Positions 17,676 through 25,884 of a stretch of DNA of 64,000 nt are shown here, piece by piece. Position 1 is the first letter of the stretch; the number at the start of each line of letters is the position of its first letter. The stretch spans positions 186,001 through 250,000 of the forward strand of contig DASQNC010000016.1 in NCBI GenBank assembly GCA_035645145.1. The letters run 5' to 3'. The notes under the pieces are model-generated. The model did not search any database and was not told where the DNA came from. It saw nothing but the letters and a program-made list of their open reading frames with translations. The position numbers and the translations under genes were made by a program. This stretch comes from Azospirillaceae bacterium (GTDB taxonomy: Bacteria; Pseudomonadota; Alphaproteobacteria; Azospirillales; Azospirillaceae).

Positions 17676-17705
17676 AGGCTAGCACACGCCCGCGTGTGGG
17701 CTCAA
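17676..17705 (-). promoter_or_regulatory. Predicted promoter of the trpS leader
   Basis: On the minus strand TTGAGC (17700-17705) and TAGCCT (17676-17681) are 18 bases apart. Seven bases below the -10 is the leader ATG. The spacer contains the 7-bp inverted repeat CACACGC/GCGTGTG (17683-17698), which could be an operator or the end of the TSUP transcript. Confidence 0.5.
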
Positions 17706-17706
17706 T

Positions 17707-17728
17707 CCCGGTCCGGGCCCGGTCCGGG
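17707..17728. repeat. Exact 11-bp tandem repeat between the TSUP gene and trpS promoter
   Basis: CCCGGTCCGGG occurs twice head-to-tail (17707-17717, 17718-17728). Each unit is near-palindromic. The pair lies directly upstream of the predicted -35 element of trpS. Confidence 0.8.
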
Positions 17729-17730
17729 CG

Positions 17731-18522
17731 TCAGCGGAGCAGGCCGTCGAGCACCGGCAGTCCCAGAACGGCCGCCGCCGCGATCAGGGCGTAGCAGACA
17801 CGGCGGAACACCGCCTCGCTGGCGAGGCCGAACATGCGTGCCCCGAGCCAGATGCCGACCCCGTAGGCGGGACCGGCAACCGCGGCGAGGGCCAGCACCC
17901 GCACCGTCAGCAGGCCGCCGGCCAAATAGCTGGCTGTGGTCAAAAGGCTCGACGCCGCGAAATAGAGCATCAGGTTGGCCCGCACCGACTGCGCCGGACC
18001 GGCCCCGCCCAGCCAGTAGGCCACCACGGGCGGCCCGCCGACCTGGGCGGCGCCGCTGAGAAGGCCCGCAGCGCCACCGACCGAAAGCGTCAGCGGGACC
18101 GCCAACCGCCCGCGGTAGCGCCAACCCGACGCCAACAGGACGAGCAACAGGGCACACAAGGCGCAAAGTCCCCAGCGCAACGCCACCGGATCCACCTGCG
18201 TCAGGACCCAGGTGCCCATGGGTACGCCCAGGGCGGCGCCAAGCGCCATCACGGCAACCTCGCGCCGATCCGCCCGGACCCAGGCCCCGGGGATCAGACC
18301 GGCGGCCATGACGAGATCCATGACCAGCAGCAGGGGGACCGCGGTCCGGGGGCCGATGGCGGCACTGGCCAAGGGAACGAAGATCAGCGCGGCGCCGAAG
18401 CCCGAAAAACCGCGTGCGAGGCCGGCGACGAACCCGGCCACGAACAGGAAGGCCAGCACACCGGGTTCCACCGGCCCGAAGGCGCCTCCCCCGAAGACCG
18501 CGGACACCACAGGCTCCGTCAC
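17731..18522 (-). CDS. TSUP (TauE/SafE) family permease
   Basis: 263 residues with about eight hydrophobic spans. The N-terminal GFVAGLARGFSGFGAALIFVPL and the second-half SVGGAAGLLSGAAQVGGPPVVAYWL are the paired repeats of the TSUP family. These proteins move sulfite, sulfonates or organic acids across the inner membrane; the substrate here is unknown. The GTG start overlaps the stop of the upstream acyl-CoA ligase (GTGA), so the two are translationally coupled and may handle the same carbon compound. Confidence 0.88.
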   Translation of the reverse strand: MTEPVVSAVFGGGAFGPVEPGVLAFLFVAGFVAGLARGFSGFGAALIFVPLASAAIGPRTAVPLLLVMDLVMAAGLIPGAWVRADRREVAVMALGAALGVPMGTWVLTQVDPVALRWGLCALCALLLVLLASGWRYRGRLAVPLTLSVGGAAGLLSGAAQVGGPPVVAYWLGGAGPAQSVRANLMLYFAASSLLTTASYLAGGLLTVRVLALAAVAGPAYGVGIWLGARMFGLASEAVFRRVCYALIAAAAVLGLPVLDGLLR

Positions 18523-20171
18523 GGCCCCGCCCCGGCTTCGCGGCGGGCGCGGTCCCGCAGCTCGCGGCGGATGATCTTGCCGGTGGTGGTCATGGGCAGT
18601 TCGTCCACGAAGTCGATTTCCCGCGGGTATTCGTGCGCAGCCAGACGCGTCCGCACATGCTCTGCGATCGCCGCCGCAAGATCGTCCGACGGCGCGAAGC
18701 CCTCGTTCAGGACCACGTAGGCCTTCACGATCTCGGTCCGGTGGGGATCGGGCTTTCCGACCACCGCCGCCATGCGCACGGCCGGGTGGCGGATCAGGCA
18801 GTCCTCGATCTCGCCGGGCCCGATCCGGTAACCGGACGAGGTGATGACATCGTCGTCCCGGCCCAGAAAGCGGATCCATCCCTCGGCGTCGCGCACCCCG
18901 ATGTCCCCGGTCAGAAGCCACTCGCCCTGGTATTTCGCCGCCGTGGCCTGCGGATTGTTCCAATAGCCCAGGAACATGACCGGATCGCCCCGCCGCACGG
19001 CGATGCGGCCGGGCACGCCGTCGGCGCACGGCTGTCCGGCCTCGTCCAGCACCTGGACATCGTGCCCCGGCACCGGACGCCCCATGATTCCGGGACGCGG
19101 CGGCATCAGCGCCGCGCACGAGGACACGATCATGTTGCATTCGGTCTGGCCGTAGAACTCGTTGATGGTGACGCCCAGCACCCGGCGCCCCCAGTCCAGA
19201 AGCTCCAGGCCCAACGTCTCGCCCCCGCTGCCGACCGACCGCATGTCGAGGCGCCACCGGCGTTCGGCGTCGGGCACGGCCCGCATCACCTTCAGCGCGG
19301 TCGGCGGCAGGAAGGCATTGCGGATGCCCTGCGCCCCGATCAGGTCGAAGGCCGCCTCGCCGGTGAACTTGGCGAACCGGCGGGCCACCACGGGAACCCC
19401 GTGGTGCAGCGCAGGCATCAGCACGTCCAGGAGGCCGCCGATCCACGCCCAATCCGCCGGCGTCCAGATCCTGTCGCCCGGCTGCGGAAACAGGTCGAAG
19501 GCCATTTCGACCCCCGGCAAGTGGCCGAGCAGCACCCGGTGGGCGTGCAACGCCCCCTTGGGCAGGCCCGTGGTGCCCGAGGTGTAGATGATCAGCGCCG
19601 GATCGTCGGCGGACGTGTCCACCGGAGCGAAGGCCGTCGCGCAGCGGTCCCGCAAAGCATGGAAGTCTTCCGCCCCCGCCGCCGGACCGTCGATGCACAG
19701 AACGAACACCAGATCCGGCAGCCGGTCGCGGATGCGGGCCAACCGCTCGGCCCCCTCCGCGTTGGTGACCACCGCCTTGGCACCGGCATCCCGCAACCGG
19801 TGCTCCAGCGCCTCGGGACCGAACAGGGTGAACAGCGGGATGGAGATGGCCCCCATCTTCCACACCGCGATGTGGGAATAGGCGGTCTCGGGAACCTGCG
19901 GCAGCAGGATGCCGACGCGGTCGCCCGGCCCGACCCCGCGGGCGGCCAAGAGGTTGGCGGTTTGATTGGAGAGGTCGCGCAGGTCGGCATAGGCGAAGGG
20001 CTGCGTGCGACCGTCGCCAAGCACATGGATTAGGGCGGGCCGCCCCGGATCGACCGCGGCCCAGCGATCGCAGACGTCCACGCCCATGTTGTAGCGGGCG
20101 GGAACGGGCCACAGGAACCGGCTCCGCACCTCGGCATAGGTGGCGCCTTCGGGCAGCATCGTCTTCCCCAT
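18519..20171 (-). CDS. AMP-forming acyl-CoA synthetase
   Basis: 550 residues. The enzyme activates a carboxylic acid through an acyl-adenylate to a CoA thioester. The P-loop-like IIYTSGTTGLPKG is near residue 170, the A5 motif INEFYGQTE near 325, the A7 motif LTGDIGVRD near 410, the hinge GRDDDVITSSGYRIGP near 430 and the catalytic Lys in TTTGKIIRRELR near the end. Domain style resembles medium-chain or acetoacetyl/aryl acyl-CoA synthetases; the acid is not known. ATG 20171 is used; ATG 20159 is a close alternative. Coupling to the TSUP permease suggests uptake plus activation. Confidence 0.9.
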   Translation of the reverse strand: MGKTMLPEGATYAEVRSRFLWPVPARYNMGVDVCDRWAAVDPGRPALIHVLGDGRTQPFAYADLRDLSNQTANLLAARGVGPGDRVGILLPQVPETAYSHIAVWKMGAISIPLFTLFGPEALEHRLRDAGAKAVVTNAEGAERLARIRDRLPDLVFVLCIDGPAAGAEDFHALRDRCATAFAPVDTSADDPALIIYTSGTTGLPKGALHAHRVLLGHLPGVEMAFDLFPQPGDRIWTPADWAWIGGLLDVLMPALHHGVPVVARRFAKFTGEAAFDLIGAQGIRNAFLPPTALKVMRAVPDAERRWRLDMRSVGSGGETLGLELLDWGRRVLGVTINEFYGQTECNMIVSSCAALMPPRPGIMGRPVPGHDVQVLDEAGQPCADGVPGRIAVRRGDPVMFLGYWNNPQATAAKYQGEWLLTGDIGVRDAEGWIRFLGRDDDVITSSGYRIGPGEIEDCLIRHPAVRMAAVVGKPDPHRTEIVKAYVVLNEGFAPSDDLAAAIAEHVRTRLAAHEYPREIDFVDELPMTTTGKIIRRELRDRARREAGAGP

Positions 20172-20301
20172 CGGCTTGGTGTGCACCTTGCCGCCGGACT
20201 GTGGCGCAGCCGCCACTGGACCGTCCAGTCCCGCGGTCGCCGGCCGTACCGGAATCCCCGTCCCGGGATGCGCCGCGGGTTTCGGGACGCGATGCGGCGG
20301 C

Positions 20302-20393
20302 ACCCGAATACTACACACCGTCGGGTCATGACCGCACCCGATGGACACGTGCATCCATCCCGGTAGTAATCCCGGCACTTATGCCAAAGGCAT
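20302..20393. other. Intergenic region with inverted repeats, divergent promoters
   Basis: The 400 bases between the acyl-CoA ligase (start 20171) and the sensor kinase (start 20573) contain no convincing ORF. Two dyads are visible: ACCCGA/TCGGGT (20302-20307/20321-20326) and ATGCC/GGCAT (20381-20385/20389-20393) in a locally AT-richer stretch. They may be operators; no regulator is implied by the sequence. Confidence 0.4.
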
Positions 20394-20572
20394 TACTTAC
20401 GCCGTCGATGAAGTTCTGGGCATACTTGTCTTTGCATGGCGCGAGGCGGCCCCACCGGCGACCCGCAAATGCGTGCAGGCACCGCCCGGCGGCGGGGGCA
20501 AGATACGCGGTCCGGCTTTCCGCCCGATCAACGCGTCGAGATTTCGAACACCACCAAAGGATCCGGCGGCAC

Positions 20573-22330
20573 ATGGCGATCGAATGGCTGGACACGCTGC
20601 TGGATTTCGGCCGCACGCTGGCGATCCTGACGCTGGTGGTCTTCGCCCATGCGGTCATGGAACGGGCATCCTGGCGTCGCATCGGGCTGGGTCTTGTCTA
20701 CGGTGCCGTCGGGGTGTTCGGGATGGCGACGCCCATTGTCCTGACGGATGGGTTCCTGTTCGACCTGCGCGCCGCCGTCATCGGGCTTGCGACGCTCTTT
20801 TCCGGACCACTTTCCGGGACCGTTGCCACCGTGTGCCTGGCGGGATACCGGCTGTGGCTCGGCGGTGGCGGGGTTTGGATCGGACTGGCGGCGATCGGCT
20901 TGGCCTATGCCGTCGCAACGGCCCTGTGGGTGGTCCATCGCCGCGACCCGGCGGGCGCGGACGAGGAGTGGCTGGTGGCCAGCGGGATTCTCCTGTCCGG
21001 CACAGGCCTGATTTTCCTCGCCCTGGTGCTGCCGGACGGCCCCGGCGCGCTTGGCGTCCTGGGGCCGCAGGCGGCGATGAACTTCGTCGCCATGCTGGTG
21101 GTCGGCTCCATCCTGATCGCACGTCGGCAGGCCCGGACCGCCCGCGAGCAGGCGCAGCAGCTCAGCCGCGACCTCCGCAGCGAGCAGGCGTTGATCGCGA
21201 CCTTGATGGAGGGGTGGCCCGACGCGGTTTTCGTCAAGGATCTGAAAGGCCGCTTCACCGCGGCGAACGAGGCCCTGGCCCGGATCTTCGGCCTGCCCGG
21301 AAAGGAAGCGCTGATCGGGCGCAGGCTCGCGGACGTGTACCCCGACGTCCCCCTGATCGCGGACCAGATGGATGCCGAAGTGTTGTCCACGGGATGTCCC
21401 ATCGTGGACCAGTTGGTGGAACGGTGCATAGCCGGCCCCGATGGGGAGAAGGTGACCTTTTTTTTCCGCACGACGCGCCTGCCGCTCCGGGATTCGCAGG
21501 GCGCGATCATCGGGCTGGTCGGGATCAGCCGGGACGTGACCCGGCAGGTCGCCGACCGGCGGGAACTGGAGGAGGCCAAGGCCGCGGCCGAGATCGCCAG
21601 CCGTGCCAAGTCCGAGTTCCTGGCCAGCATGAGCCACGAGTTGCGCACGCCGCTGAACGCCATCATAGGCTTCGGCGAGATGATCGCCGAAGAACGGCTG
21701 GGGCCGGTCGGAGTCGCCCGGTACAAGGAGTACGGAGCGGACATCGCCCGCAGCGCATCCCACCTGCGACAGCTGATCGACGAACTGCTGGACCTCGCCC
21801 GGATCGAGGCCGGACGCCTCGAACTCCGCGAGGAGACGCTGCCGGTCCGCGAAGAGGTGGAGGCCGCACTGCGGCTCATCGCCGGCAGCGGCATGGCCGA
21901 GGGGCTGAACCTGGACACCGCGCCCATCCCCGATGGCCTGTTCCTGCATGCCGATGCCCGGGCGTTCCGGCAAATCCTGCTGAACCTTCTCAGCAATGCC
22001 GCCAAATACACGCAGCCCGGCGGGCGGATCACCGTCCGGACCGAGGCCGACCCGGACGGCGGTCTCCGCCTGGTGGTGGAGGACACGGGTGCCGGCATCT
22101 CGCCCGACCGGATCGGCGAGTTGGGACACCCCTTCGCCCGCGGCACCGATGCCCTGACCCGGCAACACCGCGGGTTCGGCCTGGGCCTGTACATCACCCG
22201 CATGCTGGTGGAGCGGCACGGAGGGACCCTGACGCTGGAGAGCGAACTCGGGTGCGGCACGCGGGCCGCGGTCCGCTTCCCGCCCGACCGGATCAAGGCA
22301 AGGGTCGGCGCCGCCGCGGCCATCCCATAG
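20573..22330 (+). CDS. Membrane sensor histidine kinase with PAS domain
   Basis: 585 residues. About six hydrophobic spans fill residues 1-190, of the 5TM/LytS-like or MASE type (LATLFSGPLSGTVATVCLAGYRLWLGG). A PAS domain follows (about 205-325), then a HisKA dimerisation domain with phospho-acceptor His near 355 (SMSHELRTPLNAIIGF) and an HATPase domain (about 450-580; N box LLNLLSNAAKY, G boxes DTGAGIS and GFGLGLY). No response regulator is adjacent, so it is an orphan kinase. The ATG at 20573 directly precedes the first span. The signal sensed is unknown. Confidence 0.9.
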   Translation: MAIEWLDTLLDFGRTLAILTLVVFAHAVMERASWRRIGLGLVYGAVGVFGMATPIVLTDGFLFDLRAAVIGLATLFSGPLSGTVATVCLAGYRLWLGGGGVWIGLAAIGLAYAVATALWVVHRRDPAGADEEWLVASGILLSGTGLIFLALVLPDGPGALGVLGPQAAMNFVAMLVVGSILIARRQARTAREQAQQLSRDLRSEQALIATLMEGWPDAVFVKDLKGRFTAANEALARIFGLPGKEALIGRRLADVYPDVPLIADQMDAEVLSTGCPIVDQLVERCIAGPDGEKVTFFFRTTRLPLRDSQGAIIGLVGISRDVTRQVADRRELEEAKAAAEIASRAKSEFLASMSHELRTPLNAIIGFGEMIAEERLGPVGVARYKEYGADIARSASHLRQLIDELLDLARIEAGRLELREETLPVREEVEAALRLIAGSGMAEGLNLDTAPIPDGLFLHADARAFRQILLNLLSNAAKYTQPGGRITVRTEADPDGGLRLVVEDTGAGISPDRIGELGHPFARGTDALTRQHRGFGLGLYITRMLVERHGGTLTLESELGCGTRAAVRFPPDRIKARVGAAAAIP

Positions 22331-22583
22331 CACGTCGGGCGTGTGCACGCCGCGCCACCGGCAGCGGCCCGCGACTTCCATTCAATTCCGCCAACCGCCC
22401 AATGCCGCACGTGGCTCCCCCCAATCCACCACGTGCACAGATTCGAAGAAACCTATCTCACGATTGATCCTGCGATTTGCGCCTTGGCCTTCGGTTGTAT
22501 GCCGGCTTCGCCTCTATCCCACCGCGTGCCGCCATGGGATTTGTTTCCTTACTAATTTTTAACGATCGAGTGGGGAAACCGGG
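22331..22583. other. Intergenic region before the RTX gene
   Basis: About 250 bases with no gene seen. The last ~130 bases are clearly AT-richer than the surroundings (including TTACTAATTTTTAACGATC), which suits a promoter for the RTX gene, but no confident -35/-10 pair could be chosen. A short GGCGTG/CACGCC dyad (22338-22351) follows the kinase stop. Confidence 0.4.
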
Positions 22584-23651
22584 ATGGCGTCCACGTGGCA
22601 GGAGCTCTACGGCGATCCGTTCGGACCGCTGGACCAATTCCGATCGATCATGAGCGGGACGCAGCGGACCCTGTCCGCCCGTGCCGACAAGGCCTCCGGC
22701 ACGGGCGGCGACGACCTGTTCCGGCTACTGGGCGGCAACGACGCGCTGTCGTCCGGCGGTGGAAACGACTGGATCGACGGGGGGCACGGCAACGACACGC
22801 TGAAGGCCGGAAGCGGCCACGACTTCGCCCAGGGCGGCGACGGCACGGACTGGCTCTACGGGGAAGCCGGGAATGACCGTCTGGATGGGGGCGCCGGCAA
22901 CGACCACCTCGCCGGCGGCGCCGGAAACGACGAGATCCAGGGCTGGACCGGCGCCGACCGCATCCAAGGCGGCGACGGGGCGGACGACATGGATGGCGGC
23001 CCGGGCAACGACACGGTGCTGGGCGGATCCGGGGACGACATGCTGTGGGCCGGAAGTTCGGGCGTGGACCACCTGTATGGTGGAACCGGCGCCAACACCT
23101 TCCATGCCTGGGGCAATGTCCGCGGGGTGGTGGAGGAGCGCCCGTGGGGCAGCACCATCGTTCCGGCGGGATCGGTCCACTACCACCTGGAAGGACGGGC
23201 CGACACGGTTTGGGACAACGGCATCTCCACCGACACCGACGTGCTGCACTACACCGGCAAGGGATCCGCCACGGTTCATTGGTTCGGCGGGGCCGCGGTG
23301 ACCGAATACGATCCCGCCTATGCCCTGCCGCCGTTCCACTCCCACGGCGCCACGGACAAGGTGGTGCTGGAGAACGTGCACGTGGGCGGAAACCGGATCG
23401 ACAGTTTCGCCGAGTTCACGGCCATGATCGCGGACGGCCGTATCGGATACACCCACACCCCCAAGCAGCCGGACGGATACCACCCGCTGGACGGCCAATC
23501 CTGGCGCGGCAATTGGGACGCCGGCGGCATCGTCCTGGATTTCGGGCCCGCGCCGGACGGCACGCAGCGGATCCTGTCGTTCCACACCACCTCCCTCTCG
23601 GGAACCGACGGGGTGGCCAGCTTTTCGGCAGCGGATTGGCTGATCGCCTGA
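22584..23651 (+). CDS. RTX/haemolysin-type calcium-binding repeat protein
   Basis: 355 residues. After a ~40-residue head, about twelve nonapeptide repeats of the GGxGxDxUx type (GGNDWIDGG, HGNDTLKAG, AGNDRLDGG, AGNDHLAGG, PGNDTVLGG and others) span residues ~48-165. Such repeats bind Ca2+ and fold into a parallel beta-roll after export by a type I secretion system. There is no N-terminal signal peptide. The ~180-residue C-terminal part is not a recognised enzyme; it has several aromatic, His-rich segments and ends SFSAADWLIA. No type I secretion genes lie nearby. Confidence 0.85.
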   Translation: MASTWQELYGDPFGPLDQFRSIMSGTQRTLSARADKASGTGGDDLFRLLGGNDALSSGGGNDWIDGGHGNDTLKAGSGHDFAQGGDGTDWLYGEAGNDRLDGGAGNDHLAGGAGNDEIQGWTGADRIQGGDGADDMDGGPGNDTVLGGSGDDMLWAGSSGVDHLYGGTGANTFHAWGNVRGVVEERPWGSTIVPAGSVHYHLEGRADTVWDNGISTDTDVLHYTGKGSATVHWFGGAAVTEYDPAYALPPFHSHGATDKVVLENVHVGGNRIDSFAEFTAMIADGRIGYTHTPKQPDGYHPLDGQSWRGNWDAGGIVLDFGPAPDGTQRILSFHTTSLSGTDGVASFSAADWLIA

Positions 23652-23782
23652 GGATCCACCCCGATCGTTCAGGGTGCGACCAAGGGCCAGATGCGGCGCG
23701 CGGCATGCGTGCTCATCTCCCTCAACGGACACGCCCGACCGGCGGCGGCCGCCGGTCGGGTGCCCATCGGGGGATCGGAACC

Positions 23783-24430
23783 ATGTACGACACAGCCGCA
23801 GTGCGCAGCAGGCTGATTGAGGACGCACGGGCGCTGGAGGCCGCCGCCGCCGCCGCGCCGGACGACGGGCGCGCCCGCTTCCTGGGACTGGCCGCCGAGG
23901 CGGTGCGGACGGCCGAACTGCTGGTGGATCAGGCCGCGGAGGGTATCGTCCCCGGCGATTGGCCGGTCGACACGCTCACCCAGGCGGCCTGGCTGCTGGT
24001 CCGGGCCGCTTATGAGAACCGGGTCGACGGCGTGCTGGCCCGGGAATTGGCCCCGCTGCGCCGAATACTGGAGACGCGCGGCCTGGTCTGCGATCCCGGG
24101 ACGGCGGAAACCTTGCCGCCCGACCAGCCCGACCAGGAACCCCGGGACGTGCGGGGGGATGCCACGGACCGGGTGCCGGCGCCGGGCCATGGGGATCTCC
24201 GTGCCGACGATCCATGGGCGCATGAGCGGACGGAAACGCTGCTGGGTTACGCGTCGGGCGAAAAGCATTTCCGTCCCGGCACGCCGCTGACCCGGGCCGA
24301 GGAGGCGCTTCTGGACGAGGGCCTGCTGCACTACGCGCATAAGGACGAGGGCGGGTTCGCCATCGGCTTGTCGTCGCAGGGCTGGCAGGCATTGGCCGGG
24401 TCCGGCACACCCCCGCGCCAAGCGGCCTGA
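23783..24430 (+). CDS. Protein of unknown function, Ala-rich N-terminal half
   Basis: 215 residues; I do not recognise the family. The N-terminal ~110 residues are helical and alanine-rich. A Pro/Asp-rich linker follows (about 115-150, PPDQPDQEPRD), then a compact C-terminal stretch with TPLTRAEEALLDEGLLHYAHKD that could be a small wHTH-like or helical domain. No signal peptide or membrane span. It lies between the RTX gene (131 bases away) and a DUF3750 gene (44 bases away), same strand. Confidence 0.6.
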   Translation: MYDTAAVRSRLIEDARALEAAAAAAPDDGRARFLGLAAEAVRTAELLVDQAAEGIVPGDWPVDTLTQAAWLLVRAAYENRVDGVLARELAPLRRILETRGLVCDPGTAETLPPDQPDQEPRDVRGDATDRVPAPGHGDLRADDPWAHERTETLLGYASGEKHFRPGTPLTRAEEALLDEGLLHYAHKDEGGFAIGLSSQGWQALAGSGTPPRQAA

Positions 24431-24474
24431 GCGGGCCGGCCCGGGCGACACGCAGGCTCCGGACGGACGGAACG

Positions 24475-25248
24475 ATGAAACACCTGATCGGGGTCCTGGT
24501 CCTGCTGTTCGCCCTGCCGCTCGCCAGCCACGCGGTCTGGTGGTGGTGGCGCGGGTGGCCAGACCATTGGTCCGGGGCGGACTGGTCCTCGGCCCGGCTG
24601 CTGCCCGACGCCGGAAACGAACCCGACGCGGTCGTACATGTCATGGCCGCGCGCGTGGGCCGGTGGCGCGGCATCTTCGCCCACCACAGTTGGATCGTCG
24701 TGAAGCAGGCCGGCGCCCCGCGCTATACCCGCTACGATGTGGTCGGCTGGGGCATGCCGGTCCGCACCGACCACCGCGACCCCGATGCCCGCTGGTTCGG
24801 CAACGAACCGGTCGTGGTGATGACACTGCACGGATCGCAGGCCGAAGCCGCCATCCCGCGCATCCGCGCCGCGGTGGCCGACTATCCGTATGTTCGGCCG
24901 GGCACCTACCGGGCGTGGCCGGGACCGAACTCGAACACCTTTGTCGCCCATGTGGCGGCCACCGTGCCCGAACTGGCACCCGCCCTTTTGCCCACCGCCC
25001 TGGGCAAGGATTTTCGGCCGGAACCGCCAACCGGCCCCGTGTACGTGGGCCCGCCGCCCGGCGGGCACGGCGTGCAACTGTCCGTCGCCGGCCTGTTCGG
25101 CTTAACCGTCGGATGGGTGGAAGGCGTGGAGGTCAACCTGCTGGGCCTGATCGCGGGCATCGATGCCCGCCGTCCGGCGCTGAAACTGCCGGGATGGGGC
25201 CGCATCGGCCTTTCCCCGGCCGAAATCGTCCGTCCCCTGGCTCCTTAG
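24475..25248 (+). CDS. DUF3750-family exported protein
   Basis: 257 residues. A short hydrophobic N-terminus (LIGVLVLLFALPLASHA) is a signal peptide or single membrane anchor, followed by a Trp cluster. The body has the DUF3750 pattern: HSWIVVKQAGAPRYTRYDVVGWG, then a WFGNEPVVV region, a YPGPNSNTF-like WPGPNSNTF motif and a Gly-rich end. The family is conserved in proteobacteria and has no known function; the HSW and N-S-N-T-F residues suggest an NlpC/P60-like or related catalytic site, which is speculative. It ends tail-to-tail with the next gene, overlapping by four bases. Confidence 0.8.
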   Translation: MKHLIGVLVLLFALPLASHAVWWWWRGWPDHWSGADWSSARLLPDAGNEPDAVVHVMAARVGRWRGIFAHHSWIVVKQAGAPRYTRYDVVGWGMPVRTDHRDPDARWFGNEPVVVMTLHGSQAEAAIPRIRAAVADYPYVRPGTYRAWPGPNSNTFVAHVAATVPELAPALLPTALGKDFRPEPPTGPVYVGPPPGGHGVQLSVAGLFGLTVGWVEGVEVNLLGLIAGIDARRPALKLPGWGRIGLSPAEIVRPLAP

Positions 25249-25625
25249 GACCCGACGGAGCGCAGGATGGTGCGGCGCTCGACGATCACCGGGGTCGTGC
25301 GCGCACCGCCGGCCCGGCGCTCGGACGTATAGGCGCCCGAACCGGTTCCTGCGCGGGTGGGCATCGTGGCCCGGTCCGACCCGCGATCCGGGCGGTCGGC
25401 CCTGTCGGCTGCCCCCGCACCATCGCGCACTCGGAAGATGCCGGCCTCGTCCGGCAGGCTTTCGGCATAGATGACGACCGAATTGAGCGAGACCGGCTTC
25501 GAAGGATCGCGACCACGGCCGTCGTAGGGGCGGATCCGCCCGGCATCCAGATGGGCCTGGGCCTCGTCGGCCGAACAGTTCAGCCAATGGGCGGTCTGGG
25601 CGATGGTGATGGCAACGTCGTTCAT
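25245..25625 (-). CDS. Small hypothetical protein with HTH-like N-terminus
   Basis: 126 residues, family not recognised. The first ~35 residues (ITIAQTAHWLNCSADEAQAHLDAGRIRPYDG) resemble an excisionase/MerR-like helix-turn-helix. The rest is charged and Arg/Asp-rich, ending VIVERRTILRSVGS. The ATG at 25625 has GAGG seven bases upstream. It is divergent from the hybrid kinase across ~260 bases (25626-25884), where I see no other gene. Confidence 0.55.
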   Translation of the reverse strand: MNDVAITIAQTAHWLNCSADEAQAHLDAGRIRPYDGRGRDPSKPVSLNSVVIYAESLPDEAGIFRVRDGAGAADRADRPDRGSDRATMPTRAGTGSGAYTSERRAGGARTTPVIVERRTILRSVGS

Positions 25626-25884
25626 CGGGATCCTCGGTCGGGCCGTGCGGGCTTCGGCGGCCACCCGCGTGGGCGGCGGCAAGGATAGGGCACGCCCGGC
25701 CGCAGCAGACGAGATCAATTTGCGCCACAGGATTAACGCGTACGCATAGCCCGGCTCGGCACGCCGAAACTATTGCGGGCACAGCAGCCGCACAGCGCTG
25801 TTTTCCCGGCAGCAGGACACGTAAGGACGCATCGTCCGATCGGTGCTGCGCGTTGGCATCCGGTGGAATTGTGGGATCGTTGGA

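Noticed and set aside
22700-23090. Regular DNA repetition in the RTX gene as a possible CRISPR or satellite
   Set aside because: The periodicity is that of GGxGxDxUx codon repeats with third-base variation, explained by the protein.
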